DNA from: Maricaulis sp. | GTDB taxonomy: Bacteria > Pseudomonadota > Alphaproteobacteria > Caulobacterales > Maricaulaceae | Direction: 5' to 3' | Assembly (NCBI GenBank): GCA_002692855.1 | Contig: NZMJ01000016.1 | Location: 44,066-78,399, forward strand | DNA length: 34,334 nt | Shown here: positions 9,105-18,577 of the stretch, piece after piece | How the letters are laid out: every line of letters begins with the position of its first letter | How positions within the stretch are numbered: position 1 is the first letter of the stretch | Program-made: the position numbers and the translations under genes | Notes under the pieces: model-generated | Databases searched by the model: none | The model's input: only the letters and a program-made list of their open reading frames with translations | What the model was told of the DNA's origin: nothing

Positions 9105-10006
9105 CCTGTGCCTTTGGTCTTCGTCTTGCCGAACTTGGCGGTCTTCTCGACGAAATCGATGATCGCGTCGGCCACGTCAATGCCGGTCGTTTCCTCGATG
9201 CCTTCCAGTCCGGGCGAGGAGTTCACTTCCATCACCACGGGGCCGTGATTGGCGCGCAGGATGTCGACACCGGCGACGTTCAGCCCCATCACCTTGGCGG
9301 CACGGATCGCGGTCGAACGTTCTTCCGGCGTGATCTTGATCTTCGACGACGATCCGCCCCGGTGGAGGTTGGAGCGGAAATCGCCCTCGCCGCCCTGGCG
9401 CTTCATCGCGGCAACCACCTTGCCGCCGACGACGATCATGCGCACATCGGCGCCGCCCGCCTCCTTGATGAATTCCTGGACCAGGATATCGACCTTCGCA
9501 CCGCGGAAAGCCTCGATCACGGATCGCGCCGAGCGGCGGGTTTCGGCCAGCACAACGCCGACGCCCTGCGTGCCTTCCAGAAGCTTGATGACCACCGGCT
9601 CGCCGCCGACGATGTCGAGCACGTCGTCAGTCATGCGTGTCTCGTGGGCAAAAGCGGTGACGGGCAAGCCGATCCCGGCGCGCGACAGCAATTGAAGCGA
9701 GCGCAGCTTGTCGCGCGAACGTCCAATCGCGACCGACTCGTTGAGCGCCCACACGCCCATCATCTCGAACTGCCGGACCACGGCCGTGCCATAGCTGGTG
9801 ATCGAGGCACCGATGCGGGGGATGACCGCGTCATATCCTTCCAGCGACCGCCCCTGATAGCGGGCCTCGGGACGGTGCGAGGTGATGTTCATGTAGATGC
9901 GCAGCGTATCGAGAACATCGATCTCGTGGCCGCGCGCCTCGGCGGCATCAACCAGCCGCTTGTGCGAATAAAGCCCGGCATTCCGGGCGAGCATGAGAAG
10001 GCGCAT
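9101..10006 (-). CDS. rimK: RimK-type alpha-L-glutamate ligase
   Basis: A 301-residue ATP-grasp ligase; E. coli RimK has 300. In E. coli it adds glutamates to the C-terminus of ribosomal protein S6. Near-identical family segments are visible: [58 protein letters not shown] and [19 protein letters not shown] followed by SSPGLEGIE, which hold the ATP and magnesium sites. The start at 10006 matches the N-terminus of the family ([18 protein letters not shown]). It overlaps the AstE-like gene by 4 nt and follows the RimB-like gene after 52 nt, so the three form one cluster. S6 itself is not in the window, so the target is assumed from the family. Confidence 0.93.
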   Translation of the reverse strand: MRLLMLARNAGLYSHKRLVDAAEARGHEIDVLDTLRIYMNITSHRPEARYQGRSLEGYDAVIPRIGASITSYGTAVVRQFEMMGVWALNESVAIGRSRDKLRSLQLLSRAGIGLPVTAFAHETRMTDDVLDIVGGEPVVIKLLEGTQGVGVVLAETRRSARSVIEAFRGAKVDILVQEFIKEAGGADVRMIVVGGKVVAAMKRQGGEGDFRSNLHRGGSSSKIKITPEERSTAIRAAKVMGLNVAGVDILRANHGPVVMEVNSSPGLEGIEETTGIDVADAIIDFVEKTAKFGKTKTKGTG

Positions 10007-10058
10007 GGGAGTTGTCCCTGTGTGGCCAAAGGTCAGTATGCGTCAGGCAGCGGCGACG

Positions 10059-10514
10059 CTAAACCGCGTCCGTGAGGCGCCCGGTCAGAAACGACGCGGC
10101 CGGATCGATCACCACACGGCGTTTCAGTGCCGATCGTCCGATCAACATTCGGAAACCCATCTGGTCCCGCCGCGCCAAAGTCAATTCAATGGGCCACAAA
10201 CGATGACCCATTTTCAGCTTGGTCTTCACAACGAGGCGCACGGTCGTCTCGCCATTGGAAGATCGCACTTCGCGTTCGTCGTGTATCGGCAAAGTGCAGG
10301 CGATGCGTGTCCGGTTGTCACGCTGCGCCGGGTGAAGCTCAAACCGGACCCAGGGCGCGCCCTCGTCCATGAAGCGCTGGATCTTCCAGGCATGAATGGC
10401 CGACGTGCGCGCACCGGTGTCGATCTTCGCCTTGATGGCGTGATCGGTCAGTTCGGGCAAGCGGACCCATTCACGCCATCCGATCAGGACAGGTTGTTTC
10501 TTCGCGGCGGGCAA
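10059..10514 (-). CDS. RimB-like retropepsin-type protease ("ATP-dependent zinc protease" family)
   Basis: A 151-residue protein of the family long annotated as putative ATP-dependent zinc protease, now seen as retropepsin-like. The aspartic-protease signature is IDTGARTSA (D32-T-G34), preceded by the hallmark IGWREWVRLPEL. Family members are regularly found with RimK; in Pseudomonas the RimB protein of this type modulates RimK-dependent S6 glutamylation. The start is a TTG at 10514 (no ATG or GTG is available before the conserved IGWREW), with a GGGGA about 10 nt upstream. The upstream secreted-protein gene ends 7 nt before it, so an operon with that gene is likely. Confidence 0.85.
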   Translation of the reverse strand: MPAAKKQPVLIGWREWVRLPELTDHAIKAKIDTGARTSAIHAWKIQRFMDEGAPWVRFELHPAQRDNRTRIACTLPIHDEREVRSSNGETTVRLVVKTKLKMGHRLWPIELTLARRDQMGFRMLIGRSALKRRVVIDPAASFLTGRLTDAV

Positions 10515-10521
10515 ATGCGTA

Positions 10522-11106
10522 TCAGTCCCCGAGCCAGCCCTGGAAATGGACGTCCTCGAACACAGCCTCGCCGATATGCATCGTCCCGGTCAGGGCCGTC
10601 TCGGCCAGGTGCGGATCCCCGTTTTGCATCGCGGCGACCTGTCCGGCGTCGAAACTGCCTTCAAAGCGGATATCGCCCAGCAGCTCATGGGTGCCGCTGA
10701 ATGACAGGGCGGAACCGGTCACCAGGAAATTCTCGGGCTGGAACCAGTGGGTCACCTCGTAATAGGTGTTGCCCAGTTCGCCCACGCCGGTCGGACTTGA
10801 ACGATCCTCAAAGTGCAGGCTGACGGGAGGGAAGGTTTCCTCGCCACCGGCCAGGAATTCCTCGAACTCCCAGGCCATCCCCAGCGAAATATGGTCGAGA
10901 TAAACATCGCCGACGGACACGTCGCTGGCCGGCAGATAGTAACCACCCAGTTCGATGTCGGACGCATAGATTTGCCCGGACATGCTTGGCTCGTGCGCGT
11001 GATGACCATCCCCCGTGGCGCCGTGGTGGTCAGCGGCAATGGCGAACGCAGATCCAGTACCTAGCAGCGCTATCGCCGATATTGCAGCAATGTGGACTGA
11101 TCGCAT
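10522..11106 (-). CDS. Secreted hypothetical protein, His-rich N-terminus (paralogue of 12117-12767)
   Basis: A 194-residue protein with a signal peptide (about 1-24, cleavage near AFA-IA). The mature N-terminus has clustered histidines (DHHGATGDGHHAHE), which could bind metal. The remainder aligns along its length with the lipoprotein at 12117-12767: both share GYY-P, LDHI--G--WEF-E, SS-TG--ELG, FSG-H--LG-IRFEG-FD and end in W-GD. I do not recognise a named family. It lies immediately upstream of the RimB-like gene and is divergent from pirin, with a 162-nt intergenic region that must hold both promoters. Confidence 0.72.
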   Translation of the reverse strand: MRSVHIAAISAIALLGTGSAFAIAADHHGATGDGHHAHEPSMSGQIYASDIELGGYYLPASDVSVGDVYLDHISLGMAWEFEEFLAGGEETFPPVSLHFEDRSSPTGVGELGNTYYEVTHWFQPENFLVTGSALSFSGTHELLGDIRFEGSFDAGQVAAMQNGDPHLAETALTGTMHIGEAVFEDVHFQGWLGD

Positions 11107-11268
11107 GGCAAACCCCTTTTGAATCGACTATTGCCCCCACCCTAGCGCCTCCTCGCGTTCCCGTCAGGGAAAAGCTGGGTGTTTCCAGTCCGGAAAGACG
11201 GCTTGTCCGTGCGGCGGGGTCGCTCAATCGGTTGCGTGATCCTAGATAGTTGCGAAAGGAGACGCGTG

Positions 11269-12120
11269 ATGAACCCTCTTCGGACGCTTGCTTTCAAAAC
11301 CCGGGGCGTTGCCACAGCGGATGGCGCGGGCGTGAAGATCCGCCGCCTGCTTGGGCATCGCGAATTGCAGATGCTCGATCCGTTCCTGCTGCTGGATCAC
11401 TTCCACTCGGACAATCCCGGCGACTATATCGCCGGATTCCCCCCGCACCCCCATCGCGGGTTCGAGACGGTAACCTACATGTTCGCGGGCAAGCTGCGCC
11501 ACCAGGACAACAAGGGTCATGAAGGCGTGATCGAACCGGGCGGCGTTCAGTGGATGACCGCTGCTGGCGGTATCGAACATTCGGAGATGCCCGAACAGGA
11601 AGACGGGCTGATCTCCGGCTTTCAGCTGTGGATCAACCTGCCGAAGGCCCGGAAGATGGATCCCGCGCGCTATCAGGAATTTGACCCGTCGCGCATCCCC
11701 CAGGACGTCCGGGACACCGGTGCGACAGCCCGGATCGTCACCGGCAGGACATCGACCGGTGTCGAAGGTCCTGTCCGCGATGTGGCGATCGACCCCTTTT
11801 ATGCCGACGTGCGCCTCAAAGCGGGCGGCGTCTACGAAGAGCCGATCCCTGCGGAGAAAACCGTCATGGTCGCGGTGCGCGATGGTTCACTGAAGGTCCA
11901 GGACGCAGATCACCGTCCCGTTTCGCTGGAGGCCGGTGAGCTGGGTGTCCTGACCGACGGGAAGGCCGTCCGTCTCGAAGCCGGACCGGACGGCGCAACG
12001 GCCTTGCTGCTGGCGGGCAACCCGATTGGCGAGCCGGTCGCGTGGGGCGGCCCCTTCGTGATGAATACCGAAGGCGAAGTGCGCCAGGCTATGCTCGACT
12101 ACCAAGCGGGACGCTTCTAG
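11269..12120 (+). CDS. Pirin-family bicupin
   Basis: A 283-residue pirin: two cupin domains, iron binding in the N-terminal one. Metal ligands are expected from PPHPHRGFETVTYM (two His) and GIEHSE (His and Glu), all present. Bacterial pirins can act as quercetin dioxygenases or as regulators of metabolism; the role here is unknown. The ATG at 11269 follows AAAGGAGA by 6 nt; an in-frame extension to 11179 lacks such a site. The gene is convergent with the downstream lipoprotein gene, the two stop codons sharing CTAG (12117-12120). Confidence 0.9.
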   Translation: MNPLRTLAFKTRGVATADGAGVKIRRLLGHRELQMLDPFLLLDHFHSDNPGDYIAGFPPHPHRGFETVTYMFAGKLRHQDNKGHEGVIEPGGVQWMTAAGGIEHSEMPEQEDGLISGFQLWINLPKARKMDPARYQEFDPSRIPQDVRDTGATARIVTGRTSTGVEGPVRDVAIDPFYADVRLKAGGVYEEPIPAEKTVMVAVRDGSLKVQDADHRPVSLEAGELGVLTDGKAVRLEAGPDGATALLLAGNPIGEPVAWGGPFVMNTEGEVRQAMLDYQAGRF

Positions 12121-12767
12121 TCGCCCATCCACGCCATGAAGCGGACGCCCTCGATCCGGTCGGTGCCAATTCCCACCGCGCCGATCAGGGCGCCGCTGGT
12201 CTCGCCCGGCATGTCCTGATGCATTTGCGCGACGGCAGCGGTGTCGAACCGGCCCTCGAACCGGATCATCCCGAGATCGGGATGAGACCCTGAAAAGACC
12301 AGCACCTCGTCGGTGACCCGGAAATCAGTCGGCCGGAAGCTGTAGCTGACAAGGAAATATTCCTGTCCCAATTCATTGGTGCCGGTTTCGCTCGACACGT
12401 CGTTGAACTGCACCAGGATCGGCAGAAACGCGTCCTCGGGCGCCGCGAAATACTCCGCGAATTCCCAGTCGGCGCCGACAAAGATGTGATCGAGTTCGAT
12501 ATTGCCCGCCGCCTGCACCGCCTCTTCCGGCATGTAGTAACCGGACAGGTCAACGGTGGCTTCATAGGTCTGGCCGGTCACACCTTCGGCGACACCGGGC
12601 ACCCGTTCCATCGGCATCGACGCGGTTTCGCCGTCCCCGCCGGTTTCAGGCGGAAGGCCGCCGGATTGTTCCGGCGGGTCGGACGGCGTGTTGTCCGTTG
12701 CATCCGGTTGGCCGCACGCGGCGAGAAGCAACAGCGCCGGCAAACCGGCGGTCAGAACTGCGCGCAT
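12117..12767 (-). CDS. Lipoprotein, hypothetical (paralogue of 10522-11106)
   Basis: A 216-residue protein with a lipobox (LLAAC, Cys at about 18) followed by a low-complexity linker rich in P, S, T, G and D (about 20-60). The core (about 65-216) is homologous to the secreted protein on the other side of pirin, sharing GYYMP, ELDHIFVGADWEF, SSETGTNELG, FSGSHPDLGMIRFEG and the terminal WMGD. This copy is membrane-anchored and lacks the His-rich segment. Start ATG at 12767 with GAGGGGG upstream. It lies 70 nt downstream of metH in the same direction and could be read through from that operon. Confidence 0.72.
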   Translation of the reverse strand: MRAVLTAGLPALLLLAACGQPDATDNTPSDPPEQSGGLPPETGGDGETASMPMERVPGVAEGVTGQTYEATVDLSGYYMPEEAVQAAGNIELDHIFVGADWEFAEYFAAPEDAFLPILVQFNDVSSETGTNELGQEYFLVSYSFRPTDFRVTDEVLVFSGSHPDLGMIRFEGRFDTAAVAQMHQDMPGETSGALIGAVGIGTDRIEGVRFMAWMGD

Positions 12768-12837
12768 GATATTCCCCCTCAGTCATCAGCGTTCAGGCCA
12801 TTGTGAAGGGGAAGACGCCAAAAGGCCAATTCAGCCG

Positions 12838-15510
12838 CTAGGCGGCACTCTGGGATTCCTCCTCGCCCGGCTCGTAGCCGAGGATCGGGGCGAGGCGTTT
12901 TTCGGCCTCCTCGATCGACCAGCCCTTGCGTTCGGCATAATCGGAGACCTGATCGCGCGCGATACGCCCGACTGCGAAATAGACGCTTTCGGGATGCCCC
13001 AGATAGAGGCCCGACACCGACGAGGCCGGCATCATGGCGAGGCTTTCAGTCAGCTTCACGCCGCACTTGTCGGTGGCGTCGAGCAGGTTGAACAGGGTCA
13101 GCTTCTCGGTGTGGTCGGGCTGGGACGGGTAGCCCGGTGCCGGACGGATGCCGCGATAGGCCTCGGCAATCAGTTGCTCGCCTTCGAAATGCTCGTCGGG
13201 GGCATAGCCCCAGAACTGCTTGCGGACACGCTCATGCAGATATTCCGCGAAAGCCTCGGCGATACGGTCCGAAAGCGCCTGGAACAGGATGCCGGAATAG
13301 TCGTCATGGTCGTCCTTGAACGCCTGCATCTTGTCGAGGTTTTCGCCGGCCGTAACGGCAAAGCCGCCAATCCAGTCAGCGCCATCTGGCGACACGAAAT
13401 CCGACAGCGACAGGTGGGGACGATCATTGTCCTTTGCCGCCTGCTGGCGCAGGCCAAAGAAAGTCGCGCGCTCGGCCGTGCGGTTTTCATCGGTCCAGAC
13501 GGTGATGTCATCGCCCTTGGCGTTGGCCGGCCAGAAACCCACGACACCGCGCGGATTGAGCCAACCTTCCTGCACCATGTTGCCCAGCATGCGCTGCGCG
13601 TCGGCGTAGAGGCTGCGAGCGGCTTCCCCCCGGTTGGGATCGTCGAGGATCTGGGGAAATTGCCCCTTGATCTCCCAGCTCGCGAAGAAGGGTGTCCAGT
13701 CGATATAGGGGACGAGATCCTTGACCGTGACGTCGTCGATGGCCGTCACGCCAGGCTTCAGCGGCTTGGGTGGCTCGTAACCGGCCCAGTCAATCTTCGC
13801 GGCGTTCTTGCGCGCGGCGTCCAGCGGCACGCGGTTCTTGGCCGCCTGCGCATTCGCGCGGCGCTTGCGGATCTTTTCGTATTCTTCGCGGATGTCGGCG
13901 ACATAACCGTCGCGCGCATGCCCCGACAGCAGTTTTGACACCACGCCCACGGCACGGCTGGCGTCATTGACGTGGATGGCGGCGTTGTTCTTGTAGGCCG
14001 GCTCGATCTTCACTGCCGTGTGCGCCGGGCTGGTCGTCGCGCCGCCGATCAGCAACGGAAGCTCGAAGCCCTGGCGCTGCATTTCCGCAGCGACATTGAC
14101 CATCTCGTCGAGGCTCGGCGTGATCAGGCCGGACAGGCCGATAATGTCGGCGTTTTCCTTCTTTGCCGTGTCGAGAATGGTCTCCGCCGGGACCATGACG
14201 CCAAGGTCGACAACTTCGTAGCCATTACACTGCAAGACGACACCGACGATATTCTTGCCGATGTCGTGCACATCGCCCTTCACCGTCGCCATGATGATCT
14301 TGCCGTTGGACTTGCCTTCCATTCCGGTGCGGCGCTTTTCCTCCTCCAGATAGGGCAGGAGATAGGCGACCGCCTTCTTCATCACGCGGGCGGACTTGAC
14401 CACTTGCGGCAGGAACATCTTGCCCGCGCCGAACAGGTCGCCGACGACGTTCATGCCGTCCATCAACGGGCCTTCGATGACCTCAAGCGGAATGTCGAAG
14501 GACTGGCGCGCTTCCTCGGTGTCTTCCTCGATATGGTCGGCAATGCCGTGAACGAGCGCGTGTTCCAGCCTCTTGGCGACCGGCGCGTCACGCCATTCCG
14601 TATTCTTCTTCTGGTTCTGCTTGCTGCCCTCACCGCGATAGCGCTCGGCCAGCTCCAGGAGACGCTCGCCGGCATCGCTGCGGCGATTGAGGATCACGTC
14701 CTCGCAGGCATCGCGAAGCTCGGCGTCGATATCGTCGTAGATGTCGAGCTGGCCGGCATTGACGATGCCCATGTCCATCCCCGCCTTGATGGCGTGGTAG
14801 AGGAAGACCGAGTGCATCGCGCGGCGCACGGTCTCGTTGCCGCGGAAGGAGAAGGACAGGTTCGACACGCCGCCCGAGACGTGGGCGCCGGGAAGTTCCT
14901 TGCGGATACGGCGCGTCGCTTCGATGAAGGCGACGCCGTAATCGTCATGCTCTGCAATGCCGGTCGCGACCGCGAAGATGTTCGGGTCAAAAATGATGTC
15001 GTTGGGGTCGATGCCGACCGTGTCGACCAGCAAGTCATAGGCTCGCTTGCAGATGTCGAACTTGCGTTCGGCCGTTTCGGCCTGGCCTTGTTCGTCGAAC
15101 GCCATCACCACGACCGCGGCGCCATAGGACTTCACCAGGCGGGCCTGTTCCAGGAACGGCGTCTCGCCTTCTTTCAGGCTGATCGAATTGACGATCGACT
15201 TGCCCTGAACATTCTTCAGACCTTCCTCGATCACATCCCATTTCGACGAGTCGATCATGATCGGGACGCGTGCAATGTCCGGCTCGCCCGCAATCAGGCG
15301 CAGGAAGGTGCGCATGATGGCCTTCGAGTCCAGCAGGCCCTCGTCCATGTTGATGTCGATGATCTGGGCGCCGTTCTCGACCTGCTGGCGCGCGACCGAC
15401 AGGGCCTCGTTATAGTCGCCCTCTGTGATCAGGCGGCGAAACACGGCCGAACCGGTGACGTTGGTTCGCTCGCCGACATTCACGAAGATGGCTTGGGTCT
15501 GTTCGGACAT
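12838..15510 (-). CDS. metH: Methionine synthase, B12-dependent, folate/cobalamin/activation part
   Basis: An 890-residue protein corresponding to MetH without its homocysteine domain. The methyltetrahydrofolate-binding domain is at about 1-280 ([20 protein letters not shown]), the cobalamin cap at about 310-400 and the B12 domain after 400, with the cobalt-ligating D413-x-H415-x-x-G. The activation domain follows (about 590-880), with the SAM site segment [15 protein letters not shown]. It transfers methyl groups from 5-methyl-THF to cobalamin and then, with the partner below, to homocysteine. The homocysteine part is the separate gene 15 nt upstream; together they equal about 1242 residues, the size of full MetH. 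I recall the same split in Caulobacter relatives. Confidence 0.95.
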   Translation of the reverse strand: MSEQTQAIFVNVGERTNVTGSAVFRRLITEGDYNEALSVARQQVENGAQIIDINMDEGLLDSKAIMRTFLRLIAGEPDIARVPIMIDSSKWDVIEEGLKNVQGKSIVNSISLKEGETPFLEQARLVKSYGAAVVVMAFDEQGQAETAERKFDICKRAYDLLVDTVGIDPNDIIFDPNIFAVATGIAEHDDYGVAFIEATRRIRKELPGAHVSGGVSNLSFSFRGNETVRRAMHSVFLYHAIKAGMDMGIVNAGQLDIYDDIDAELRDACEDVILNRRSDAGERLLELAERYRGEGSKQNQKKNTEWRDAPVAKRLEHALVHGIADHIEEDTEEARQSFDIPLEVIEGPLMDGMNVVGDLFGAGKMFLPQVVKSARVMKKAVAYLLPYLEEEKRRTGMEGKSNGKIIMATVKGDVHDIGKNIVGVVLQCNGYEVVDLGVMVPAETILDTAKKENADIIGLSGLITPSLDEMVNVAAEMQRQGFELPLLIGGATTSPAHTAVKIEPAYKNNAAIHVNDASRAVGVVSKLLSGHARDGYVADIREEYEKIRKRRANAQAAKNRVPLDAARKNAAKIDWAGYEPPKPLKPGVTAIDDVTVKDLVPYIDWTPFFASWEIKGQFPQILDDPNRGEAARSLYADAQRMLGNMVQEGWLNPRGVVGFWPANAKGDDITVWTDENRTAERATFFGLRQQAAKDNDRPHLSLSDFVSPDGADWIGGFAVTAGENLDKMQAFKDDHDDYSGILFQALSDRIAEAFAEYLHERVRKQFWGYAPDEHFEGEQLIAEAYRGIRPAPGYPSQPDHTEKLTLFNLLDATDKCGVKLTESLAMMPASSVSGLYLGHPESVYFAVGRIARDQVSDYAERKGWSIEEAEKRLAPILGYEPGEEESQSAA

Positions 15511-15525
15511 GAATTGCGGACTCTC

Positions 15526-16584
15526 TCAGGCGGTCAGTGCGAAGGGTTCAAGGCCGGACAGGCGCATCGCAGGTGCGCGCGGACCGTACTGGCGGGCAGG
15601 CTTGCCCTTCACGGCCTTCGCGATGGCAGCGATATGGCTCGGCGTCGTGCCGCAGCACCCGCCCACGATGTTCAGAAGACCGCTTTCGGCCCATTCGGCG
15701 ATGTGCGCCGCCGTTTCGTCCGGTGTCTCGTCATATTCTCCGAAGGCGTTCGGCAGGCCGGCATTGGGATAGGCCAGCACACGCGTTCCCGCGATGCGGG
15801 ACATTTCAGCGACATAGCGACGGAGCTGGTCGGCCCCCAAGGCGCAGTTCAGGCCCACGGCCCACGGCTTGGCGTGACGGATGGAGTTCCAGAAAGCTTC
15901 CGTGGTCTGGCCCGACAACGTCCGCCCGGAAGCGTCGGTGATGGTGCCGGAAATCATGATCGGCACCTCTTCCCCGCTCTGGTCGGCAAGGTCGAGCAAG
16001 GCCTTGATGGCCGCCTTGGCGTTCAGCGTGTCGAAAATGGTCTCGACCAGGAAGAAGTCGACGAAGGGCTGCATCGCCTCGGCCTGCTCGTAATAGGCCG
16101 TGTAGACAGTGTCGAAATCGACATCACGGTAGCCGGGATCGTTGACATCCGGTGACAGGGACAGCGTCTTGTTGGTCGGACCGATGGCCCCGGCGACACA
16201 GCGCGGGATACCGGTCTTTTCCGTGACGATGTCGGCAGCCTTGCGTGCCAGACGCGCACCCTCGCTGGCGATTTCGGATGCGAGGTGTTCCATCTTGTAA
16301 TCGGCCTGAGCGATCGTCGTGGCCGAAAAGGTGTTGGTTTCGACGATGTCGGCACCGGCCTCGAAATAGTGTTCGTGGATCTGCTCGATCGCATTCGGCC
16401 GGGTGAGGCACAAAAGGTCGTTATTGCCCTTCAGCGGGCTGCCCCAGTCTGCAAAGCGCTCACCGCGATAGTCTTCCTCGGACGGCCGGATGTCCTGGAT
16501 CTGGGTGCCCATCGCCCCGTCCAGTACAAGAATGCGGTCCTTCGAGGCCGCTTCCAGTGCGGCGATACGGTCTTTGCGCGTCAT
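15526..16584 (-). CDS. metH: Methionine synthase, homocysteine-binding part
   Basis: A 352-residue homocysteine S-methyltransferase domain, the N-terminal module of MetH. It starts with [10 protein letters not shown] and carries the zinc-binding cysteines: one in GLNCALGA (about residue 248) and two in [10 protein letters not shown] near the C-terminus. It is too short for a complete MetH and lacks folate and B12 domains, which are supplied by the next gene. The stop lies 15 nt before the ATG of that gene, so the two subunits are probably made in equal amounts. The ATG at 16584 has GAGGA upstream and lies 10 nt after the metF stop. A split enzyme, not a frameshift: both parts have proper starts, stops and ribosome binding sites. 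Confidence 0.94.
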   Translation of the reverse strand: MTRKDRIAALEAASKDRILVLDGAMGTQIQDIRPSEEDYRGERFADWGSPLKGNNDLLCLTRPNAIEQIHEHYFEAGADIVETNTFSATTIAQADYKMEHLASEIASEGARLARKAADIVTEKTGIPRCVAGAIGPTNKTLSLSPDVNDPGYRDVDFDTVYTAYYEQAEAMQPFVDFFLVETIFDTLNAKAAIKALLDLADQSGEEVPIMISGTITDASGRTLSGQTTEAFWNSIRHAKPWAVGLNCALGADQLRRYVAEMSRIAGTRVLAYPNAGLPNAFGEYDETPDETAAHIAEWAESGLLNIVGGCCGTTPSHIAAIAKAVKGKPARQYGPRAPAMRLSGLEPFALTA

Positions 16585-16594
16585 GGTCGTATCC

Positions 16595-17482
16595 TCAGGC
16601 CGGTTCGGCCACTGCCGGCGTCAGGCCGAGCAGACGGCAGGTTGCCATCGTCAGGCCGGCGCGGTTCAGCGTGTAAAAATGGAAGTGCTCGCAGCCGCCG
16701 TCCGTCAGTTTCTGGACGAGTTCGGCAGCAACCTGCGCGGTCAGCAGTTCACGCGTTTCAGCGTCATCGTCGAGCCCTTCGTAGCGGGCCGCGAGCGAGG
16801 CGGGGATGGACGTGCCGCACAGGCCCGCCATCCGGCTGAGCCCCTTGAAGTTCGACTGCAGCATGATGCCGGGCACGATCGGGATATCGATGCCCGCTGC
16901 GCGCACCCGGTCGAGATAACGGAAATAGGTATCCGGCTCGAAGAAGAACTGGGTGATGGCGCGTGTCGCACCGTTGTCGACCTTCTGCTTCAGCAGGTCG
17001 ATGTCGTATTCGAAGCTCGCGCTTTCCGGGTGTTTCTCCGGGTAGCAGCCGACGGAAATCTCGAACCCGCCGATCTCGCTGATACCGGCTGCAAGGTCCG
17101 CCGCGTTCACATAGCCGCCCGGATGCGGCTGGTATTTCTCGCCGATGCCGTCAGGCGGATCGCCGCGCAGCGCGACAATGTGCTTCACGCCTGCGTCGCG
17201 ATACTCGCGGATCACCTCGTTGATCTCGTCCTTCGTCGCGCACACACAGGTCAGGTGCGCGGCCGGCTTCAGGCGCGTTTCGTCGACAATGCGCTTTACG
17301 GTCTGGTGGGTTCGCTCACGGGTCGAGCCCCCTGCACCATAGGTCACGGACACGAAGCCCGGCGCGAAGGCTTCGAGCCTCGAAACGGACTCCCAGAGCC
17401 GGTCGGCCATTTCATCGGTCTTCGGCGGGAAGAATTCGAAGGAAACGGACGGTCCCCCGTTTGTCTTTTCGGTCGCGCTCAC
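16595..17482 (-). CDS. metF: 5,10-methylenetetrahydrofolate reductase
   Basis: A 295-residue FAD-dependent reductase, the same size as E. coli MetF, making the 5-methyl-THF used by MetH. Visible hallmarks are SFEFFPPKT at the N-terminus, [34 protein letters not shown] and TQFFFE. The start is a GTG at 17482 whose last two bases are shared with the TGA of the regulator gene (GTGA), so it is translationally coupled to it. It is second in the regulator-metF-metH-metH operon. Confidence 0.96.
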   Translation of the reverse strand: MSATEKTNGGPSVSFEFFPPKTDEMADRLWESVSRLEAFAPGFVSVTYGAGGSTRERTHQTVKRIVDETRLKPAAHLTCVCATKDEINEVIREYRDAGVKHIVALRGDPPDGIGEKYQPHPGGYVNAADLAAGISEIGGFEISVGCYPEKHPESASFEYDIDLLKQKVDNGATRAITQFFFEPDTYFRYLDRVRAAGIDIPIVPGIMLQSNFKGLSRMAGLCGTSIPASLAARYEGLDDDAETRELLTAQVAAELVQKLTDGGCEHFHFYTLNRAGLTMATCRLLGLTPAVAEPA

Positions 17483-18474
17483 TGTTTTTCTTCCTGGCTT
17501 TGCTTTCTGGTGCGACTGCCCGGTTCGGCAGCGCGGTCGGCTTTGGTGGCGGCCCAGATCTTCACGGTCAGGCGGCCTGCGGGTTCTTCAGGGTGCAGGG
17601 ATGTGCGACGCGACAGGTCGAGCCCGGCGGCGTCGATCCAGTCCCCCATCTCGGCGTCGGAAAAGCCGAGGCGGCGATGCGCATGATCGCTGCGAAGGTA
17701 TTCAAGCTGGTGCGGGGCGAAATCCGCGATCAACAGGATGCCGCCGGGCTTGAGGACACGGGCGCATTCGGCAATCGCATTCACCGGGTCATCGAGGTAG
17801 TGAAGCACCTGGTGGACGGTCACCAGATCGGCGCTGTGGTCGGCAAACGGCAAGGCGGTGACGTTGCCTTCACGAACAAAGAAATGCTTCGCGCCGGCCT
17901 TTTCCAGGTTGAGGCGCGCGAGATTCAGCATGGCGTGGTTCACGTCGATACCGACGCCGCGCGCCACCCGGTCGGCGAACACTTCCAGCATCCGGCCCGT
18001 TCCGACGCCGACATCGATCATCAGCTCGAACGGCCCCTCTCCCGCAGCGGCGAGAATGGCGGCCTCGACCTCGTGCTCGGACAGATGCAGTGCCCGGATG
18101 GTCTCCCAGTCCGTCGACGCCCGGTCGAAATAGGCCTGGGCTTCGGCCGCGCGCGCCGCCTTGACCGCATCGAGACGTTCAAGATCACGGCGCATGGACG
18201 GATCATCGTCCGCCACGAATTCGGAAATCAGGGCCGCGAGCCGCTTGCCTGCCCCCTGCCCCGTCAACCGGTAGAAGACGAAAGCGCCTTCGGGCATACG
18301 CTCGGCGAGGTTGGCGTCGGTGAGCAATTTGAGATGCCGTGAGACGCGCGGCTGGCTCTGGCCCAGGATGTGAACCAGCTCGGAAACCGTCAGCTCCCCG
18401 CGCGACAACAAGTGCGCCACGCGCAAGCGTGACGGGTCGGCAAGAGCTTTGAGCTGTCGAACCAGTTCTTCCAT
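17479..18474 (-). CDS. ArsR-family regulator fused to a SAM-dependent methyltransferase domain (SahR-like)
   Basis: A 331-residue fusion. Residues about 1-90 are an ArsR winged helix (LKALADPSRLRVAHLLSRGE, recognition helix in SQPRVSRHLKLL) without the cysteines of metal sensors. Residues about 130-270 are a class I methyltransferase fold with motif I IDVGVGTG and motif LKPGGILLI. Such fusions at the head of metF/metH operons in alphaproteobacteria probably sense SAM or S-adenosylhomocysteine through the methyltransferase fold, like SahR of other proteobacteria; that is inference from context. An 18-bp palindrome 20 nt before the ATG suggests autoregulation of the whole operon. Confidence 0.88.
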   Translation of the reverse strand: MEELVRQLKALADPSRLRVAHLLSRGELTVSELVHILGQSQPRVSRHLKLLTDANLAERMPEGAFVFYRLTGQGAGKRLAALISEFVADDDPSMRRDLERLDAVKAARAAEAQAYFDRASTDWETIRALHLSEHEVEAAILAAAGEGPFELMIDVGVGTGRMLEVFADRVARGVGIDVNHAMLNLARLNLEKAGAKHFFVREGNVTALPFADHSADLVTVHQVLHYLDDPVNAIAECARVLKPGGILLIADFAPHQLEYLRSDHAHRRLGFSDAEMGDWIDAAGLDLSRRTSLHPEEPAGRLTVKIWAATKADRAAEPGSRTRKQSQEEKQ

Positions 18475-18493
18475 CTGTCCCGCGTCGCAATCC

Positions 18494-18511
18494 TATAAAG
18501 ATATCTTTATA
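18494..18511 (-). promoter_or_regulatory. 18-bp perfect palindrome, probable operator of the met operon regulator
   Basis: TATAAAGATATCTTTATA is its own reverse complement over all 18 bases and is strikingly AT-rich in this GC-rich DNA. It lies 20 nt upstream of the ArsR-methyltransferase ATG and probably overlaps its -10 region. ArsR-family dimers bind such palindromes. No second copy was noticed in the window, which fits control of one operon from this point. Confidence 0.68.
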
Positions 18512-18577
18512 TCGTAATTGCGAGACGATTCAACGTGCAATCCTTCGCAGGTGCGGAATTATCTGAATGTTCGGCAG

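Noticed and set aside
15511-15525. Frameshift or sequencing error splitting metH
   Set aside because: Both parts have their own start, ribosome binding site and stop at the module border, and the total length equals normal MetH, so the split is natural.
13972-16155. A 727-codon plus-strand open frame
   Set aside because: It is antisense to both metH genes; its composition is that of a GC-rich shadow frame and no domain is recognisable.
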